Below are positions 50,969 through 60,220 of a stretch of DNA of 64,000 nt, piece by piece. The translations under genes and the position numbers were made by a program. Position 1 is the stretch's first letter, and the number at the start of each line of letters is the position of its first letter. This DNA is from Vampirovibrionales bacterium (GTDB lineage: Bacteria; Cyanobacteriota; Vampirovibrionia; Vampirovibrionales; Vampirovibrionaceae): contig JADJRF010000005.1 of NCBI GenBank assembly GCA_016712355.1, positions 1,860,001-1,924,000 on the forward strand, written 5' to 3'. Below the pieces are notes generated by a model. The model searched no databases. It was given only the letters and a program-made list of their open reading frames with translations, and was not told the origin of the DNA.

Positions 50969-52852
50969 ATGTTCGGACGATTTATCGTCAATTTCGGCAA
51001 ACTTAAACGCTGGCTGGTCGGCAAACCGCTGGCGAGCCAACTGGAGCGTCATGAGCGCCTGAATATCCCGCTGGGGCTTGCTGTGTTTTCGTCTGATGCG
51101 CTCTCTTCCACCGCGTACGCGACCGAAGAGGTCTTGATCGCTTTGGTGGGCAGCGCCTTTGCCTTGCAGGCCGGGATACTGTCGATTCCGGTGGCGCTGG
51201 CGATTTGTCTGCTGATCGCCATTGTCGTGATTTCCTATCGTCAGGTGATTCACGCCTATCCGCAAGGCGGCGGGGCCTATATCGTCGCCAAGGAGAATCT
51301 GGGGCGTCTCGCGTGCCAGGTGGCGGGCTCGGCCTTGCTGATTGATTACATCCTGACCGTATCGGTCAGCATCAGCGCGGCGGCGGCCAACCTGATTTCG
51401 ACCGGACTGGTACCGCCAGAATGGCGCACGTCGATTGCCTTGTGGCTGGTGCTGGCCATCACGCTGCTCAATCTGCGCGGCGTGCGCGAATCCGGCAAAA
51501 TTATCGCCTTTCCCGCCTATGCGTTTATCGCTTCGATGGCGATCGTGATGGCGTGCGGCTTGTGGCGCATTGCCCATGGCGATGTCTCGCAGCCGACGTT
51601 CGTGCCGTTTTCTGCGGGCGCGTCCGACGCCGATCAGTGGACCGGCGCGCTGGTAGCGCTTGCCCTGCTCAAGGCCTTCTCACACGGATGCGCCGCCCTG
51701 ACCGGGATTGAAGCCATCTCCAATGGCGTAACGGCTTTCAAAGAGCCGGTCGTCGAACGCGCCAATCGCACGATGGCCATTATGGGCCTGATTCTCGGCG
51801 CGGTGTTTCTCGGGATGACCTGCCTGGCTTATTACTTTCAGGTCGTGCCGCATCCCAACGACACCGTCATTTCGCAAGTCGCGCGCATGGCGTCCGAGGC
51901 GCTGGGGCCGGGCGCGCAGGCCCTGTACTACGTGACCGTGTTTGCGACGATGACGATTCTGGCGCTGGCGGCCAATACCAGTTTTGCGGGCTACCCGAGG
52001 CTGGCCAGCATGTTGGCGCATGACGGGTTCTTGCCACGGCAGTTGATGAATCAGGGGGACCGGCTCGTCTTCACCAATGGGATTCTGTCGCTGGGGCTGC
52101 TGTCGGCGTTGTTAATCTGGCTGTTCCATGGCGATACCAACGCTTTGATCCCGTTATACGCGGTTGGCGTGTTTCTGTCGTTTACGCTGGCGCAGGCGGG
52201 GATGGTGCGGCATCATTTGCGGCATCGCGAACCGGGTTGGCGCTATGGCGTGCGGATTAATGGCTTTGGCGCCGTTGTGACCGCCATCGTGACGTTGATT
52301 CTGGCCTTCGAGAAGTTTACCGAGGGCGCGTGGATCGTCCTGGTCGCCGTCCCGGCCTTCATCCTGATTTTCCGGCAGATTGAGCGGCATTATCGCTCGA
52401 TTTCCCGTCAGCTCGCCTTGCCCGACAAGGGCTATTGCCCGGTGACGATGGAGCATACGGCGCTGGTGCTGGTGTCATCGCTGCATCGCGGGACGCTGCC
52501 GGCGCTGGAGTATGCCAAGACCATTTCCGGTCACGTCGAGGCTGTCCACGTCGAATTGAATCCCGAAGGGACCGAACGCCTTAAAAAGGCTTGGCAGGAA
52601 TGGGGATGCAGCATTCCGCTGACGATCCTCAAGTCGCCCTATCGCTCGCTGACCAAACCGCTGATGGATTACATTGACGTGGTGGAAGAGCGCTCGCCCC
52701 ACGATCTGGTGACCATCATCGTGCCGGAATTCGTCACGCGGCGCTGGTGGCATAACTTTCTGCACAATCAATCGGCCTGGCTCATTAACGAGTTGCTCAA
52801 GTATCACAAGGGCAAGGTCGTCACCACGGTCCGCTTCTTTCTGGAAGAATAA
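50969..52852 (+). CDS. KimA-type potassium importer (APC superfamily)
   Basis: This encodes 627 residues. Twelve predicted membrane helices occupy about residues 35-470. LGLAVFSSDALSSTAYATEE near the start, PQGGGAYIVAKENLG and AALTGIEAISNGVTAFKEP are typical of the KimA/YdaO (KUP-related) branch of the APC superfamily, which imports K+ with protons. The 150-residue cytosolic C-terminal domain (ALVLVSSLHRGTLPALEYA..., VTIIVPEFV) is the part that binds c-di-AMP in KimA. ATG 50969 follows AGAGG. No c-di-AMP riboswitch is seen upstream. Confidence 0.85.
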   Translation: MFGRFIVNFGKLKRWLVGKPLASQLERHERLNIPLGLAVFSSDALSSTAYATEEVLIALVGSAFALQAGILSIPVALAICLLIAIVVISYRQVIHAYPQGGGAYIVAKENLGRLACQVAGSALLIDYILTVSVSISAAAANLISTGLVPPEWRTSIALWLVLAITLLNLRGVRESGKIIAFPAYAFIASMAIVMACGLWRIAHGDVSQPTFVPFSAGASDADQWTGALVALALLKAFSHGCAALTGIEAISNGVTAFKEPVVERANRTMAIMGLILGAVFLGMTCLAYYFQVVPHPNDTVISQVARMASEALGPGAQALYYVTVFATMTILALAANTSFAGYPRLASMLAHDGFLPRQLMNQGDRLVFTNGILSLGLLSALLIWLFHGDTNALIPLYAVGVFLSFTLAQAGMVRHHLRHREPGWRYGVRINGFGAVVTAIVTLILAFEKFTEGAWIVLVAVPAFILIFRQIERHYRSISRQLALPDKGYCPVTMEHTALVLVSSLHRGTLPALEYAKTISGHVEAVHVELNPEGTERLKKAWQEWGCSIPLTILKSPYRSLTKPLMDYIDVVEERSPHDLVTIIVPEFVTRRWWHNFLHNQSAWLINELLKYHKGKVVTTVRFFLEE

Positions 52853-53025
52853 GCGGATCCGCAGGCGATTGTTTGGAGGAGACCTCTCCTTCAGGCGAGG
52901 GATTTTTCGCCGTTTGCGCCAAGGAATTTGCCGCAAGTCATGCTTGCTTCTGTAGAATGGGAAGCGTCGGCTTCGGTTGGACGCAGGGCGCGTATGGCGC
53001 GGCGAAGGGACGGGAGAGAAACGCG

Positions 53026-54108
53026 ATGATTCTGGAAGAGTTGCTGCAAGAAGTGTTTCGCCGCAAAGCGAGCGATTTGCACTTGAGTCTGGGCCTGCCG
53101 CCCGTCTTTCGCGTGGACGGCAAGCTGATTCGCGGCGACTATCCGCCGTTGTCGAAAGAAGACGTCCACCGCCTGATTTTCAGCATGTTGACCAACGAAC
53201 AGCGCCGCGTACTGGAGCAGGACTGGGAACTGGATTGCTCGTATGGGGTTTCGGGGCTGGGCCGCTTTCGGGTCAACGTCTACAAAGAGCGCAGCACGTA
53301 TGCGGCGGCCTTGCGCTCCATCAGCACGGAAATTCCCAGCTTTGACAGTCTGAATCTGCCGCCTATCGTGAAAGAAATCGCGGATCGGCCCAAGGGGCTG
53401 GTGCTGGTGACCGGTCCGACCGGTTCCGGCAAGTCTACGACGCTGGCCGCGATGGTGGACTATATTAACAGCCAGCGCTCAGAGCATATTCTGACCATCG
53501 AGGATCCGATCGAGTTTATTCACTCGTCCAAACGCAGCGTCGTTCACCAGCGCGAACTGGGGCAAGATACCCGCAGCTTCTCCAAGGCGCTGAAATCCGC
53601 CTTGCGCGAAGACCCTGACGTGATTCTGGTGGGTGAGATGCGGGACCTTGAGACCATCGGCCTGGCGCTGACCGCCGCCGAAACCGGTCACCTGGTCATG
53701 GGCACCCTGCACACCTCCAGCGCCATGCAGACTGTTGACCGGATTATCGATGTTTTTTCCGCAGACCAGCAGCAGCAGGTGCGGATTCAGCTTTCAAACA
53801 GTCTGGTGGCGGTCTTTTCGCAGGCCCTCCTGCCCAGAGTCAACGAGCTGGGCGAGAAAAAAGGCCGCGTTATGGCGCAGGAAATCATGATCGTCACGCC
53901 CGCTATTTCCAACCTGATTCGTGAGGGGAAGGCCGCGCAAATCTATTCGGCTATTCAGACCGGGGGTCAGCACAATATGCAGACCATGGAAATGGCGCTG
54001 AAAGCGCTGGTGCAGTCAAACAGCGTGGAATTCGAGGATGCGCTCCTGAAAACCACGCGCCCGGAAGATTTCAAGCGGCTGCTCACCGGTATTCAGACCA
54101 AATCCTGA
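53026..54108 (+). CDS. pilT: Type IV pilus retraction ATPase
   Basis: This encodes 360 residues. PilT hexamers drive pilus disassembly and twitching motility. An N-terminal PAS-like domain (ASDLHLSLGLPPVFRVDG) is followed by Walker A GPTGSGKST at 130-138, an Asp box (ILTIEDPIEF), Walker B (DPDVILVGEMRD), a His box (GHLVMGTLHT) and the PilT-specific NLIREGKAAQIYSAIQTG. GGGAGAG supports ATG 53026. The prepilin genes in this window are elsewhere (28.1-29.2 kb). Confidence 0.95.
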   Translation: MILEELLQEVFRRKASDLHLSLGLPPVFRVDGKLIRGDYPPLSKEDVHRLIFSMLTNEQRRVLEQDWELDCSYGVSGLGRFRVNVYKERSTYAAALRSISTEIPSFDSLNLPPIVKEIADRPKGLVLVTGPTGSGKSTTLAAMVDYINSQRSEHILTIEDPIEFIHSSKRSVVHQRELGQDTRSFSKALKSALREDPDVILVGEMRDLETIGLALTAAETGHLVMGTLHTSSAMQTVDRIIDVFSADQQQQVRIQLSNSLVAVFSQALLPRVNELGEKKGRVMAQEIMIVTPAISNLIREGKAAQIYSAIQTGGQHNMQTMEMALKALVQSNSVEFEDALLKTTRPEDFKRLLTGIQTKS

Positions 54109-54136
54109 CCTTCGGCGACGGGCAGGCAGGACACGG

Positions 54137-54142
54137 TATAAT
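54137..54142 (+). promoter_or_regulatory. TATAAT -10 element before the Xer gene
   Basis: A perfect TATAAT lies 80 bases before the recombinase start at 54223; no clear -35 hexamer accompanies it. Confidence 0.35.
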
Positions 54143-54222
54143 ACTCGCACGATCTCAAGCGCGAAACGCCAGCCTGTCAGGCCATCGACGGCGGTCCGCG
54201 CGTGTCTGGGAAGTCGCCCTGT

Positions 54223-55107
54223 ATGTTATTGCTCCTGTCGGAATACCTCGAAAATCTGGCGCAGGAGCGCGGCGCGTCCGCTAATACGCTATCGGCTTAT
54301 GAGCGCGATATTCTGGCGTTTCTGGATTTCTTTTCCGAGCGCCGTCACGGGGTTGCCCAGATTACGACGCGTCACGCGCACCAGTATCTGGCGCATCTGC
54401 GCAAACAGAATAACGCGACGTCCACGATTCTGCGTAAAACCAGTAGTATTCGCGGTTTCTATCGCTGGATGCAGGAGAAAGGGCTGGTGCAGGACAACCC
54501 GCTTGCCTTCCTCGAAGCGCCGCGCCGTCCGCGCATGCTGCCCAAAGCCCTTTCGGCGAGCGATGTGGCGCGCATGCTGAACTTCAGCGATCTTGACCCG
54601 ATGGATCGCGCGATTCTCGAACTGCTGTACGCCTGCGGCCTGCGCGTGTCTGAGCTGACGTCGCTGCGCGTGGCCTCGCTGGACTTGAAGGCGGGTTATC
54701 TGCGTTGCTTCGGCAAAGGCGGGAAAGAACGCCTCGTACCGATGGGCGACGCGTCGATCGCCATTCTGCGCGAATATCTGGAGGGCAAGGGCCTGACCGC
54801 GCACCCGCACGGCGAGCGTCCGCTGTTTTCGCGCGCGGATCGCCCTGAGGCCATTAGCCGAAAAGACGTCTGGGAACGCGTAAAAGCGCTTGGGCGCAGA
54901 ATATCCCGGGATATTTCGCCGCATACGCTGCGCCACAGTTTCGCGACCCATCTGCTCGAAAACGGCGCGGATTTACGCGTGGTTCAGGAGCTGCTCGGCC
55001 ACAGCGATATCGCCACAACGCAGATTTACACCCATGTGAGCAAAAAACGCGCGCAGCAGGCGCATCGACAAGCGTTTGACGCGTCGCCGCGACAGGGCAC
55101 ATATTAA
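54223..55107 (+). CDS. xerD: Tyrosine recombinase XerC/XerD
   Basis: This encodes 294 residues. It resolves chromosome dimers at dif together with a partner recombinase and FtsK. The N-terminal SAM-like DNA-binding domain (LSEYLENLAQERGASANTLSAYERDI) and the catalytic set Arg141, Lys in GKGGKER (165-168), His234, Arg237, His260 and nucleophile Tyr269 are complete. The length and the typical core fit XerD slightly better than XerC, but the two cannot be separated with certainty. ATG 54223 has GGGAAG upstream; a GTG at 54202 is the alternative. No dif-like site was seen nearby. Confidence 0.92.
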   Translation: MLLLLSEYLENLAQERGASANTLSAYERDILAFLDFFSERRHGVAQITTRHAHQYLAHLRKQNNATSTILRKTSSIRGFYRWMQEKGLVQDNPLAFLEAPRRPRMLPKALSASDVARMLNFSDLDPMDRAILELLYACGLRVSELTSLRVASLDLKAGYLRCFGKGGKERLVPMGDASIAILREYLEGKGLTAHPHGERPLFSRADRPEAISRKDVWERVKALGRRISRDISPHTLRHSFATHLLENGADLRVVQELLGHSDIATTQIYTHVSKKRAQQAHRQAFDASPRQGTY

Positions 55108-55158
55108 ACAACCCCGTGGCGCATTGCCGCCCGTCTTCGCGGCGCGTAAAATGCCCCT

Positions 55159-56553
55159 ATGAAGATTCTGCCGACCGTTTTTCGCGCGATGGCGCGCCAT
55201 TGGCGTTTTGTGCTGCTGACCCTGCTGGCGCTGGCGATTCTGACGGTCAGCCTGATGAATTTCTATCGCTCTGAGCCGGTTTTGGCCGTGCAGGCGCAGC
55301 GCCGCGACGCGTTGATCACGCTGACGGTGACGGGCGCCATCGCGGCAGACAATACCGTATCGGTCACAGCGCCCTTTCAGGCGCGGATTACGGCGATTCA
55401 TACGCGTCAGGGCAATGCAATCTCGGCGGGTCAGCCGCTGGTGACGCTGGAAGCCGACGACTCCGCCGCCGCGCTGGCGCAGGCCCAGGCCCAGATGCGT
55501 GAAGCGCGCGCCGCGCTGGCCTTTGTATCGCAAGGCACGCGCCCCGAAGACCTCAGTCGCCTGAAAAGCCGTATTCAGGAAGCGGACTGGCAGCGCACCC
55601 AGGCGCAAGCCGCTCTTAAAAGCGCGCAGGCCGACGCCGATCAGGCGCGTCGTTATGTTGAGCGGATGACGCCGCTGGCCAAAGACGGGGCCATCAGCGC
55701 GAATGAGTATGACGCTCTGAGCGCGCGCGCACAGGCGGCGGCTCAAACCGTTTCCAGCCTGCAATCGGCGATGGCGGCTTCAGCGGCGCGCGCGCAGCAG
55801 GCGCGAGACGATTATGAGAAAGGCCGCGTCGGCCCCACCGGTCCTGAGCGCCAACAGGCGAGCGCCGCTTACGAGGCGGCCCGGCAGCGTGCGCGCATGC
55901 TGGCTGCGCAACTGGGGCAACGCGTCATTCGGAGTCCGCTGTCGGGAATCACGCTGGCCCGCCTGCAAGAGCCGGGCGATATCGCGATGCCCGGTCAGCC
56001 GATCCTGCGCATTGCCGATCGTGGCACGCTGGAAGTGGAGGCCTATGTCGAAGAAAGCGAGTTAAGCCGCATTGCGACCGGCCAGCACTGCGAAGTCGTG
56101 CTTGACGCTAGCCCGGAAACGCCGCTGGCCTGTGTCGTGCGCGAGATTGGCGACGAGGTGAACCCGGACAACGGCACGGTCATCGTCAAGGCGAATATCG
56201 TCTCACAGCGGCCCGAAGCCAGCCCTTCGCGCCTGTTGTCGGGCATGCAGGCCGATATTACGTTTATGACCGGCTCGCTGCGCCAGGCAATTACCTTGCC
56301 CGCGACCGCCGTCGAAAAAGCCGGCGCCGGCTGGCGGACCTACGTTATCTCTCAGGGCAAGGCGCATGCCCGCGCGGTGACGGCGCGCCGTATTTCGCTG
56401 GAAACCGTTGAGATTCAATCCGGTTTGCAGCCCGGCGAGTGGGTGGCGCGCGCCGCCTCTTCCGATCTGCTGGCCAAGCGTCGCGTGGTCGCCCAACCCG
56501 CCCCTTCTCCTGACGATAAGTCGCGCGCGGCCAGCAAGCCGCCTTCACGGTAA
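55159..56553 (+). CDS. HlyD/RND-type membrane-fusion protein
   Basis: This encodes 464 residues. One N-terminal membrane segment (about 15-33) anchors the protein; the rest is periplasmic. A split lipoyl domain (VSVTAPFQARITAIHTRQGNAISAGQPLVTLE and VIRSPLSGITLARLQEPGD) flanks a long alpha-hairpin coiled coil (about 105-265), and a beta-barrel domain follows. Such adaptors link an inner-membrane transporter to an outer-membrane channel. No permease, ATPase or outer-membrane partner gene is adjacent in the window, so its transporter is unknown. It starts 51 bases after the Xer gene. Confidence 0.88.
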   Translation: MKILPTVFRAMARHWRFVLLTLLALAILTVSLMNFYRSEPVLAVQAQRRDALITLTVTGAIAADNTVSVTAPFQARITAIHTRQGNAISAGQPLVTLEADDSAAALAQAQAQMREARAALAFVSQGTRPEDLSRLKSRIQEADWQRTQAQAALKSAQADADQARRYVERMTPLAKDGAISANEYDALSARAQAAAQTVSSLQSAMAASAARAQQARDDYEKGRVGPTGPERQQASAAYEAARQRARMLAAQLGQRVIRSPLSGITLARLQEPGDIAMPGQPILRIADRGTLEVEAYVEESELSRIATGQHCEVVLDASPETPLACVVREIGDEVNPDNGTVIVKANIVSQRPEASPSRLLSGMQADITFMTGSLRQAITLPATAVEKAGAGWRTYVISQGKAHARAVTARRISLETVEIQSGLQPGEWVARAASSDLLAKRRVVAQPAPSPDDKSRAASKPPSR

Positions 56554-56593
56554 ACAGTGCGTTTTGACGCCGCGCTCGCCGAATAAAAAAGAC

Positions 56594-57832
56594 TTATTTT
56601 AGCTTCTTCTTATCTTTTCTGTATTGTTCATAGCTGAATTTTTGAATCACATTGAAATCTAAAAGATAAATATCGGCGTTATCTGTCTGTACGGATACCG
56701 GCCCGGCAAAGAAAGAATGAAGGGGGTCTAAAGAATCCACTCGATTTCGCTGAGGATCAAATATAAACACGCTTCGAAACGTCTTTTCTCGTTGTTCCCA
56801 TGCGCCCCCTCCTATAATTATTATTTTTCCATCCGGCAAAGCAAAGACCGCGGGACTAGATTTTGGCTGCGGAATTGTATTAGCGACAGAGGAGGTCTTT
56901 TGATTTAAATCAATAATTTCAATGGGCTCTTTTTTATTGAAATAGGGATGTTCGTGGAACGTTTCGCTATCCAAATCCTCTATAGTTGGATCAATCCCCC
57001 CAATAACGGCGACTTTATCACCCTTGAGGGGGATTAATGCGGTTTTAGAATTTCGTACAAACTTTAAATTGGTAACAGAGGTTGTTTTATAAGTTTTTGT
57101 ATTAAACAACTCAACCAATGTCACATGGGGTATCGGCTTGTACTCCCCTTTCTTAAAAATAGGGCGAGGAACCGCAAACGATCCGCCCGCAATCAGAATG
57201 TTGTCATCCGGCAAACGGAGCAGGGTATGGCGATTCCTGGGAATTATCAAGTGGCCCACAATTTTTATCTCATTAGTTTTAGCGTCGAAGAGCCAAATGC
57301 GATTGCCAGTCGTATCTTTTTGCTGCTTAGCGAAACCACCGATAAAGAATACGCGGCCATCTGGCAACATAATTCCAGAGGTCCTGGAAGTAACTGCACT
57401 TATATTAAAAACCGGCGTAAACTTTTCGGTTTTAAGATCCAATATTTCTGCGACCTCTTCCCTACATTTATCAGAAGGATTCTCCGTTATAGAACCTCCA
57501 TAAATCAAAATTCTCTTATCTAAGAGCTGGAGCATTTCTGGCATAAAACGCTCGCAAACCAGCTTTCGTTTTGTTGGGACAATTCTGTTTTGCTTTATGA
57601 GATAAAAATGCTCAGGGCCAATCAATAATCGCCCATCTTTCAAATCCAGGACAGAATTTAACCGGTATATTGAGTCATAGGTACGCAACACCTTAAAATA
57701 TTTACTGCCCCTACCCATTAAAAAGAAGGAAAGCGCTAACAAGCCTACAAGAATACTGACAAGCGCTAGAATTGTCCATTTGAGTAACGCTCTGCCGCTC
57801 AACGGGCGGGATTGCTTGTCAGGAGAAGACAC
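56594..57832 (-). CDS. Membrane-anchored Kelch-type beta-propeller protein
   Basis: This encodes 412 residues from a GTG start with AAGGA upstream. A membrane helix at about 18-40 anchors the protein. The rest consists of about six Kelch-like blades with the pattern of a hydrophobic run then double Gly (ILIYGGS, VFFIGGF, ILIAGGS, VAVIGGI, IIIIGGG). Kelch propellers bind proteins or glycans; no catalytic motif is seen. The gene is markedly AT-rich compared with its neighbours and codon usage differs, which suggests recent transfer. Its own promoter is at 57867-57896. Confidence 0.82.
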   Translation of the reverse strand: MSSPDKQSRPLSGRALLKWTILALVSILVGLLALSFFLMGRGSKYFKVLRTYDSIYRLNSVLDLKDGRLLIGPEHFYLIKQNRIVPTKRKLVCERFMPEMLQLLDKRILIYGGSITENPSDKCREEVAEILDLKTEKFTPVFNISAVTSRTSGIMLPDGRVFFIGGFAKQQKDTTGNRIWLFDAKTNEIKIVGHLIIPRNRHTLLRLPDDNILIAGGSFAVPRPIFKKGEYKPIPHVTLVELFNTKTYKTTSVTNLKFVRNSKTALIPLKGDKVAVIGGIDPTIEDLDSETFHEHPYFNKKEPIEIIDLNQKTSSVANTIPQPKSSPAVFALPDGKIIIIGGGAWEQREKTFRSVFIFDPQRNRVDSLDPLHSFFAGPVSVQTDNADIYLLDFNVIQKFSYEQYRKDKKKLK

Positions 57833-57866
57833 CGGTCGTATCCTTTTGCCTTTGTGACTCTCACTT

Positions 57867-57896
57867 AGTATAAGACAAAGGGCTTAGCGCTGTGAA
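57867..57896 (-). promoter_or_regulatory. Promoter of the Kelch gene
   Basis: On the minus strand TTCACA (57891-57896) and TATACT (57867-57872), five of six matches each, 18 bases apart, lie 35 bases upstream of the GTG start. Confidence 0.6.
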
Positions 57897-58306
57897 GATT
57901 GTAGCAATTCTCTGGATGGCTTGTCAGGCTTGTAAAAGAATCTCTGAGTTGAGTGGGTCTACACGCCAAGTATTTTAAAACGTGTTCTGCTCAGGGTAAG
58001 ATCACTTGATTCGGGGTTAAATACAGTCTTTGATTAGATTTTCTTGAAAGCCGGCAGATTTCGCCGTCTTCTTCATGCCGCCCGATCAAAGGAATTGTCG
58101 TCGCTGTGGGGCGTCAATTTTTCGAGAGTTCAATCGCTGGCACGGTCCTCAGCCCGCGAAAAACACACTTGGTTACAATGCGATTCGCCCGCTTTCTTTT
58201 CGGGCATAGAACCCATGGGTGTGATTATTAACCTCTCCTTTTTCTTTCTACGCTTTTTGGGCGGCGTGTAGGGCGTCGCCCTTTTTATTGGCGCGCACGC
58301 CGTTTG
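57897..58306. other. Gap between Kelch and LhgO-type genes
   Basis: About 410 bases without a supported gene. On the plus strand there is a GCCCG/CGGGC hairpin (about 58186-58205), then an ATG at 58214 opening an 18-codon hydrophobic frame (MGVIINLSFFFLRFLGGV) that ends at a TAG overlapping the terminator at 58270-58286. A longer frame (58044-58271) contains it but has no ribosome binding site. It could be a small RNA or a leader-like peptide unit; evidence is thin. Confidence 0.3.
58270..58286 (+). terminator. Short rho-independent terminator
   Basis: Stem AGGGC (58270-58274) / GCCCT (58278-58282) followed by T5. No annotated plus-strand gene precedes it, so it may end an unannotated transcript. 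Confidence 0.5.
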
Positions 58307-59572
58307 TCAGCGTTGGGAGAGGAGCAGGGGCGGCGAGGCGCTTTCCAGTTGCGGCGCTATCTGGGCTTCCACCACCCAGCGCGCAAAGGCGAAAGATGCC
58401 GTAAAGGCCGGAGAAATCGCGTTGAGCACGTGCGTGGAGCGCGGGCCCGGCTGCACGACAAAATCGTTTTCGAGCGTGCGGGTTTGGGTGTTCAGCAGTT
58501 GGGCGCGAATGCCTACCTTGGCGCTGGCGACCATATCGGCGCTGCGCAGGCGCGGAACCAGCGCGCGCGCGGCCTGGGCGAAAACAGGCTTCAAAAATCG
58601 CAATGCTTCCTGATGCGCAAACGTGCGAAAACCGCCTGAATTCAGGGCGTATTGCTCCAGCAGACGCGCGCCGATGACAGGCGTTTCCCAGGGATCGAGT
58701 CCGCGCAGCGCCCCGTAATGCTCGCGCCCAAACGCCGGAATTGCCGTCGGCCCCAGATAAATATTGCCGGAATACCCCTTGGTGAAATGCACGCCAAGAA
58801 ACGGCACGCGCAAATCCGGCACGGGGTAGATATGGCCGCGAATATTCAGCGGGCAATGCGGCGACAGATTGTAATACAGCCCCTTAAAAGGAAGAATCCG
58901 GTACTGACGGCCCACGTTGAACGCATGCGCCAGCGTGTCGGCGTGCAAGCCCGCCGCGTTAATGAAATGCCCGTAAGACCAGCGCGCGTTGCCAGCGTAA
59001 AATTCGCCGCGCCCCGGCTGCAACTCGCGCGCCGGCGCCGCCAGATGAATCCTCACGCCTTGCGCGGCGCAATCGTCCGCCAGTTGGCGAATAATAGCGC
59101 CAGGGTTGAATACGGCGGTGTCAGGCGAATGCAAAGCCCGACCCGTGACGGTGTGGGCTTCTGGTTCCAGCGCGCGCAAGGCGTCGGCGTCAATCAGCGA
59201 GACGTTTGCGCCGTTGTTCTGGCCGCGCGAGCAGAGTAAATCCAGCAGCGCGTCGTCTTCTGCGCGCACGGGCAGTACGACTTTGCCAACGCGATTCATG
59301 GGCAGGCCGCGTTCCTCACAATAGGCCGCAAGCAGCCGGGCGCCTTCTACGCAGACGCGGGCTTTGAGGGTCTGCTCAGGATAATAAAGGCCCGCGTGCA
59401 GCACGCCGCTATTGCGCCCGCTGGAATGCCGGGCGAGTTCGGGCTCTTTTTCAAAGACATCAATGCGCGCTGTCGCATAGCGCTGGCGAAGCTCCCATGC
59501 GATGGTCAAGCCAACGATGCCAGCCCCGATAATGGCGATGTCGGTTGTCTGGCATCCGGCGGGGGCGCTCAT
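58307..59572 (-). CDS. L-2-hydroxyglutarate oxidase/dehydrogenase (LhgO-like)
   Basis: This encodes 421 residues. The Rossmann FAD motif DIAIIGAGIVGLTIAWEL is at 11-28, then RHSSGRNSGVLHAGLYY (FAD contact), FINAAGLHAD and GDP-like NIRGHIYPVPDLRVPFLGVHFTK. These are features of the LhgO/L2HGDH branch of DAO-type flavoenzymes, which oxidise L-2-hydroxyglutarate to 2-oxoglutarate at the membrane with quinone. A related 2-hydroxyacid cannot be excluded. ATG 59572 begins the conserved region; 23 further residues upstream look non-coding. It is 43 bases downstream of hpt on the same strand. Confidence 0.88.
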   Translation of the reverse strand: MSAPAGCQTTDIAIIGAGIVGLTIAWELRQRYATARIDVFEKEPELARHSSGRNSGVLHAGLYYPEQTLKARVCVEGARLLAAYCEERGLPMNRVGKVVLPVRAEDDALLDLLCSRGQNNGANVSLIDADALRALEPEAHTVTGRALHSPDTAVFNPGAIIRQLADDCAAQGVRIHLAAPARELQPGRGEFYAGNARWSYGHFINAAGLHADTLAHAFNVGRQYRILPFKGLYYNLSPHCPLNIRGHIYPVPDLRVPFLGVHFTKGYSGNIYLGPTAIPAFGREHYGALRGLDPWETPVIGARLLEQYALNSGGFRTFAHQEALRFLKPVFAQAARALVPRLRSADMVASAKVGIRAQLLNTQTRTLENDFVVQPGPRSTHVLNAISPAFTASFAFARWVVEAQIAPQLESASPPLLLSQR

Positions 59573-59615
59573 GGGGCGACGGGTCCTCTCTCTCGATAGC
59601 TGTCTGGCGTAAGGG

Positions 59616-60200
59616 TCAGGGCGTTGGCAGGACGCCGACAAATGGCAAATTGCGGTATAAACCGGCGTAATCCAGCCCGTAGCCCACCAGAAACTCGTTT
59701 TGGACGGTAAACCCGCAGAAATCGATGCTTAAATGACGCGCCTCTTCGCTGCGGGTTTCGGGCTTGTCCAGCAAGACCGCCAGCTTGAGCGAGCGCGTGT
59801 GATGCAGCGAGCGCAGGTACTCCATAAAGAAGCGCAGCGTCAGGCCCGTGTCCATAATGTCCTCGACGATCAGCACGTCAGCGTTTTCCAGATTCGGCAG
59901 CGTGAGGTCGACCGGCTTGACCGCGCCGCTGGATCGCGTCTGATCGCCGTAACTGGCCAGACGAACGAATTCAATCTGGCAGGGCATCGTCAAATGGCGC
60001 GCCAAATCCGCGAGAAACAGGAATGAGCCTTTGAGGATGGCGATCAGCGTCAGGCGTTGGCATCCGGCGTAAGCGGCGTTAATTTCGCAGGCCATCTCCG
60101 CAATGCGCGCCTGAATTTGCTCGGCGCTCAGGCGTACGGCGATAGCGTCCTGGGCAAGCGGCTCAACGGCATGAGAGGGCTGGGCGGAAACGTCAGACAT
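59616..60200 (-). CDS. hpt: Hypoxanthine phosphoribosyltransferase
   Basis: This encodes 194 residues. It salvages hypoxanthine (and guanine) with PRPP to give IMP or GMP. The PRPP loop reads VLIVEDIMDTGLT, with Glu113-Asp114 and Asp117. ILKGSFLFLADLARHL, EFVRLASYGDQTRSSG and the C-terminal DFCGFTVQNEFLVGYGLDY are typical. An N-terminal extension of about 20 residues is unconserved. The start is 20 bases after the tilS stop; tilS-hpt is a widespread gene pair. Confidence 0.95.
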   Translation of the reverse strand: MSDVSAQPSHAVEPLAQDAIAVRLSAEQIQARIAEMACEINAAYAGCQRLTLIAILKGSFLFLADLARHLTMPCQIEFVRLASYGDQTRSSGAVKPVDLTLPNLENADVLIVEDIMDTGLTLRFFMEYLRSLHHTRSLKLAVLLDKPETRSEEARHLSIDFCGFTVQNEFLVGYGLDYAGLYRNLPFVGVLPTP

Positions 60201-60220
60201 AAGGGCAGGCGCTCGCAGGC

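Noticed and set aside
58044..58271. A 75-residue plus-strand frame
   Set aside because: No ribosome binding site, mixed composition, and it ends within a terminator. Only the last 18 codons are mentioned as a possible peptide.
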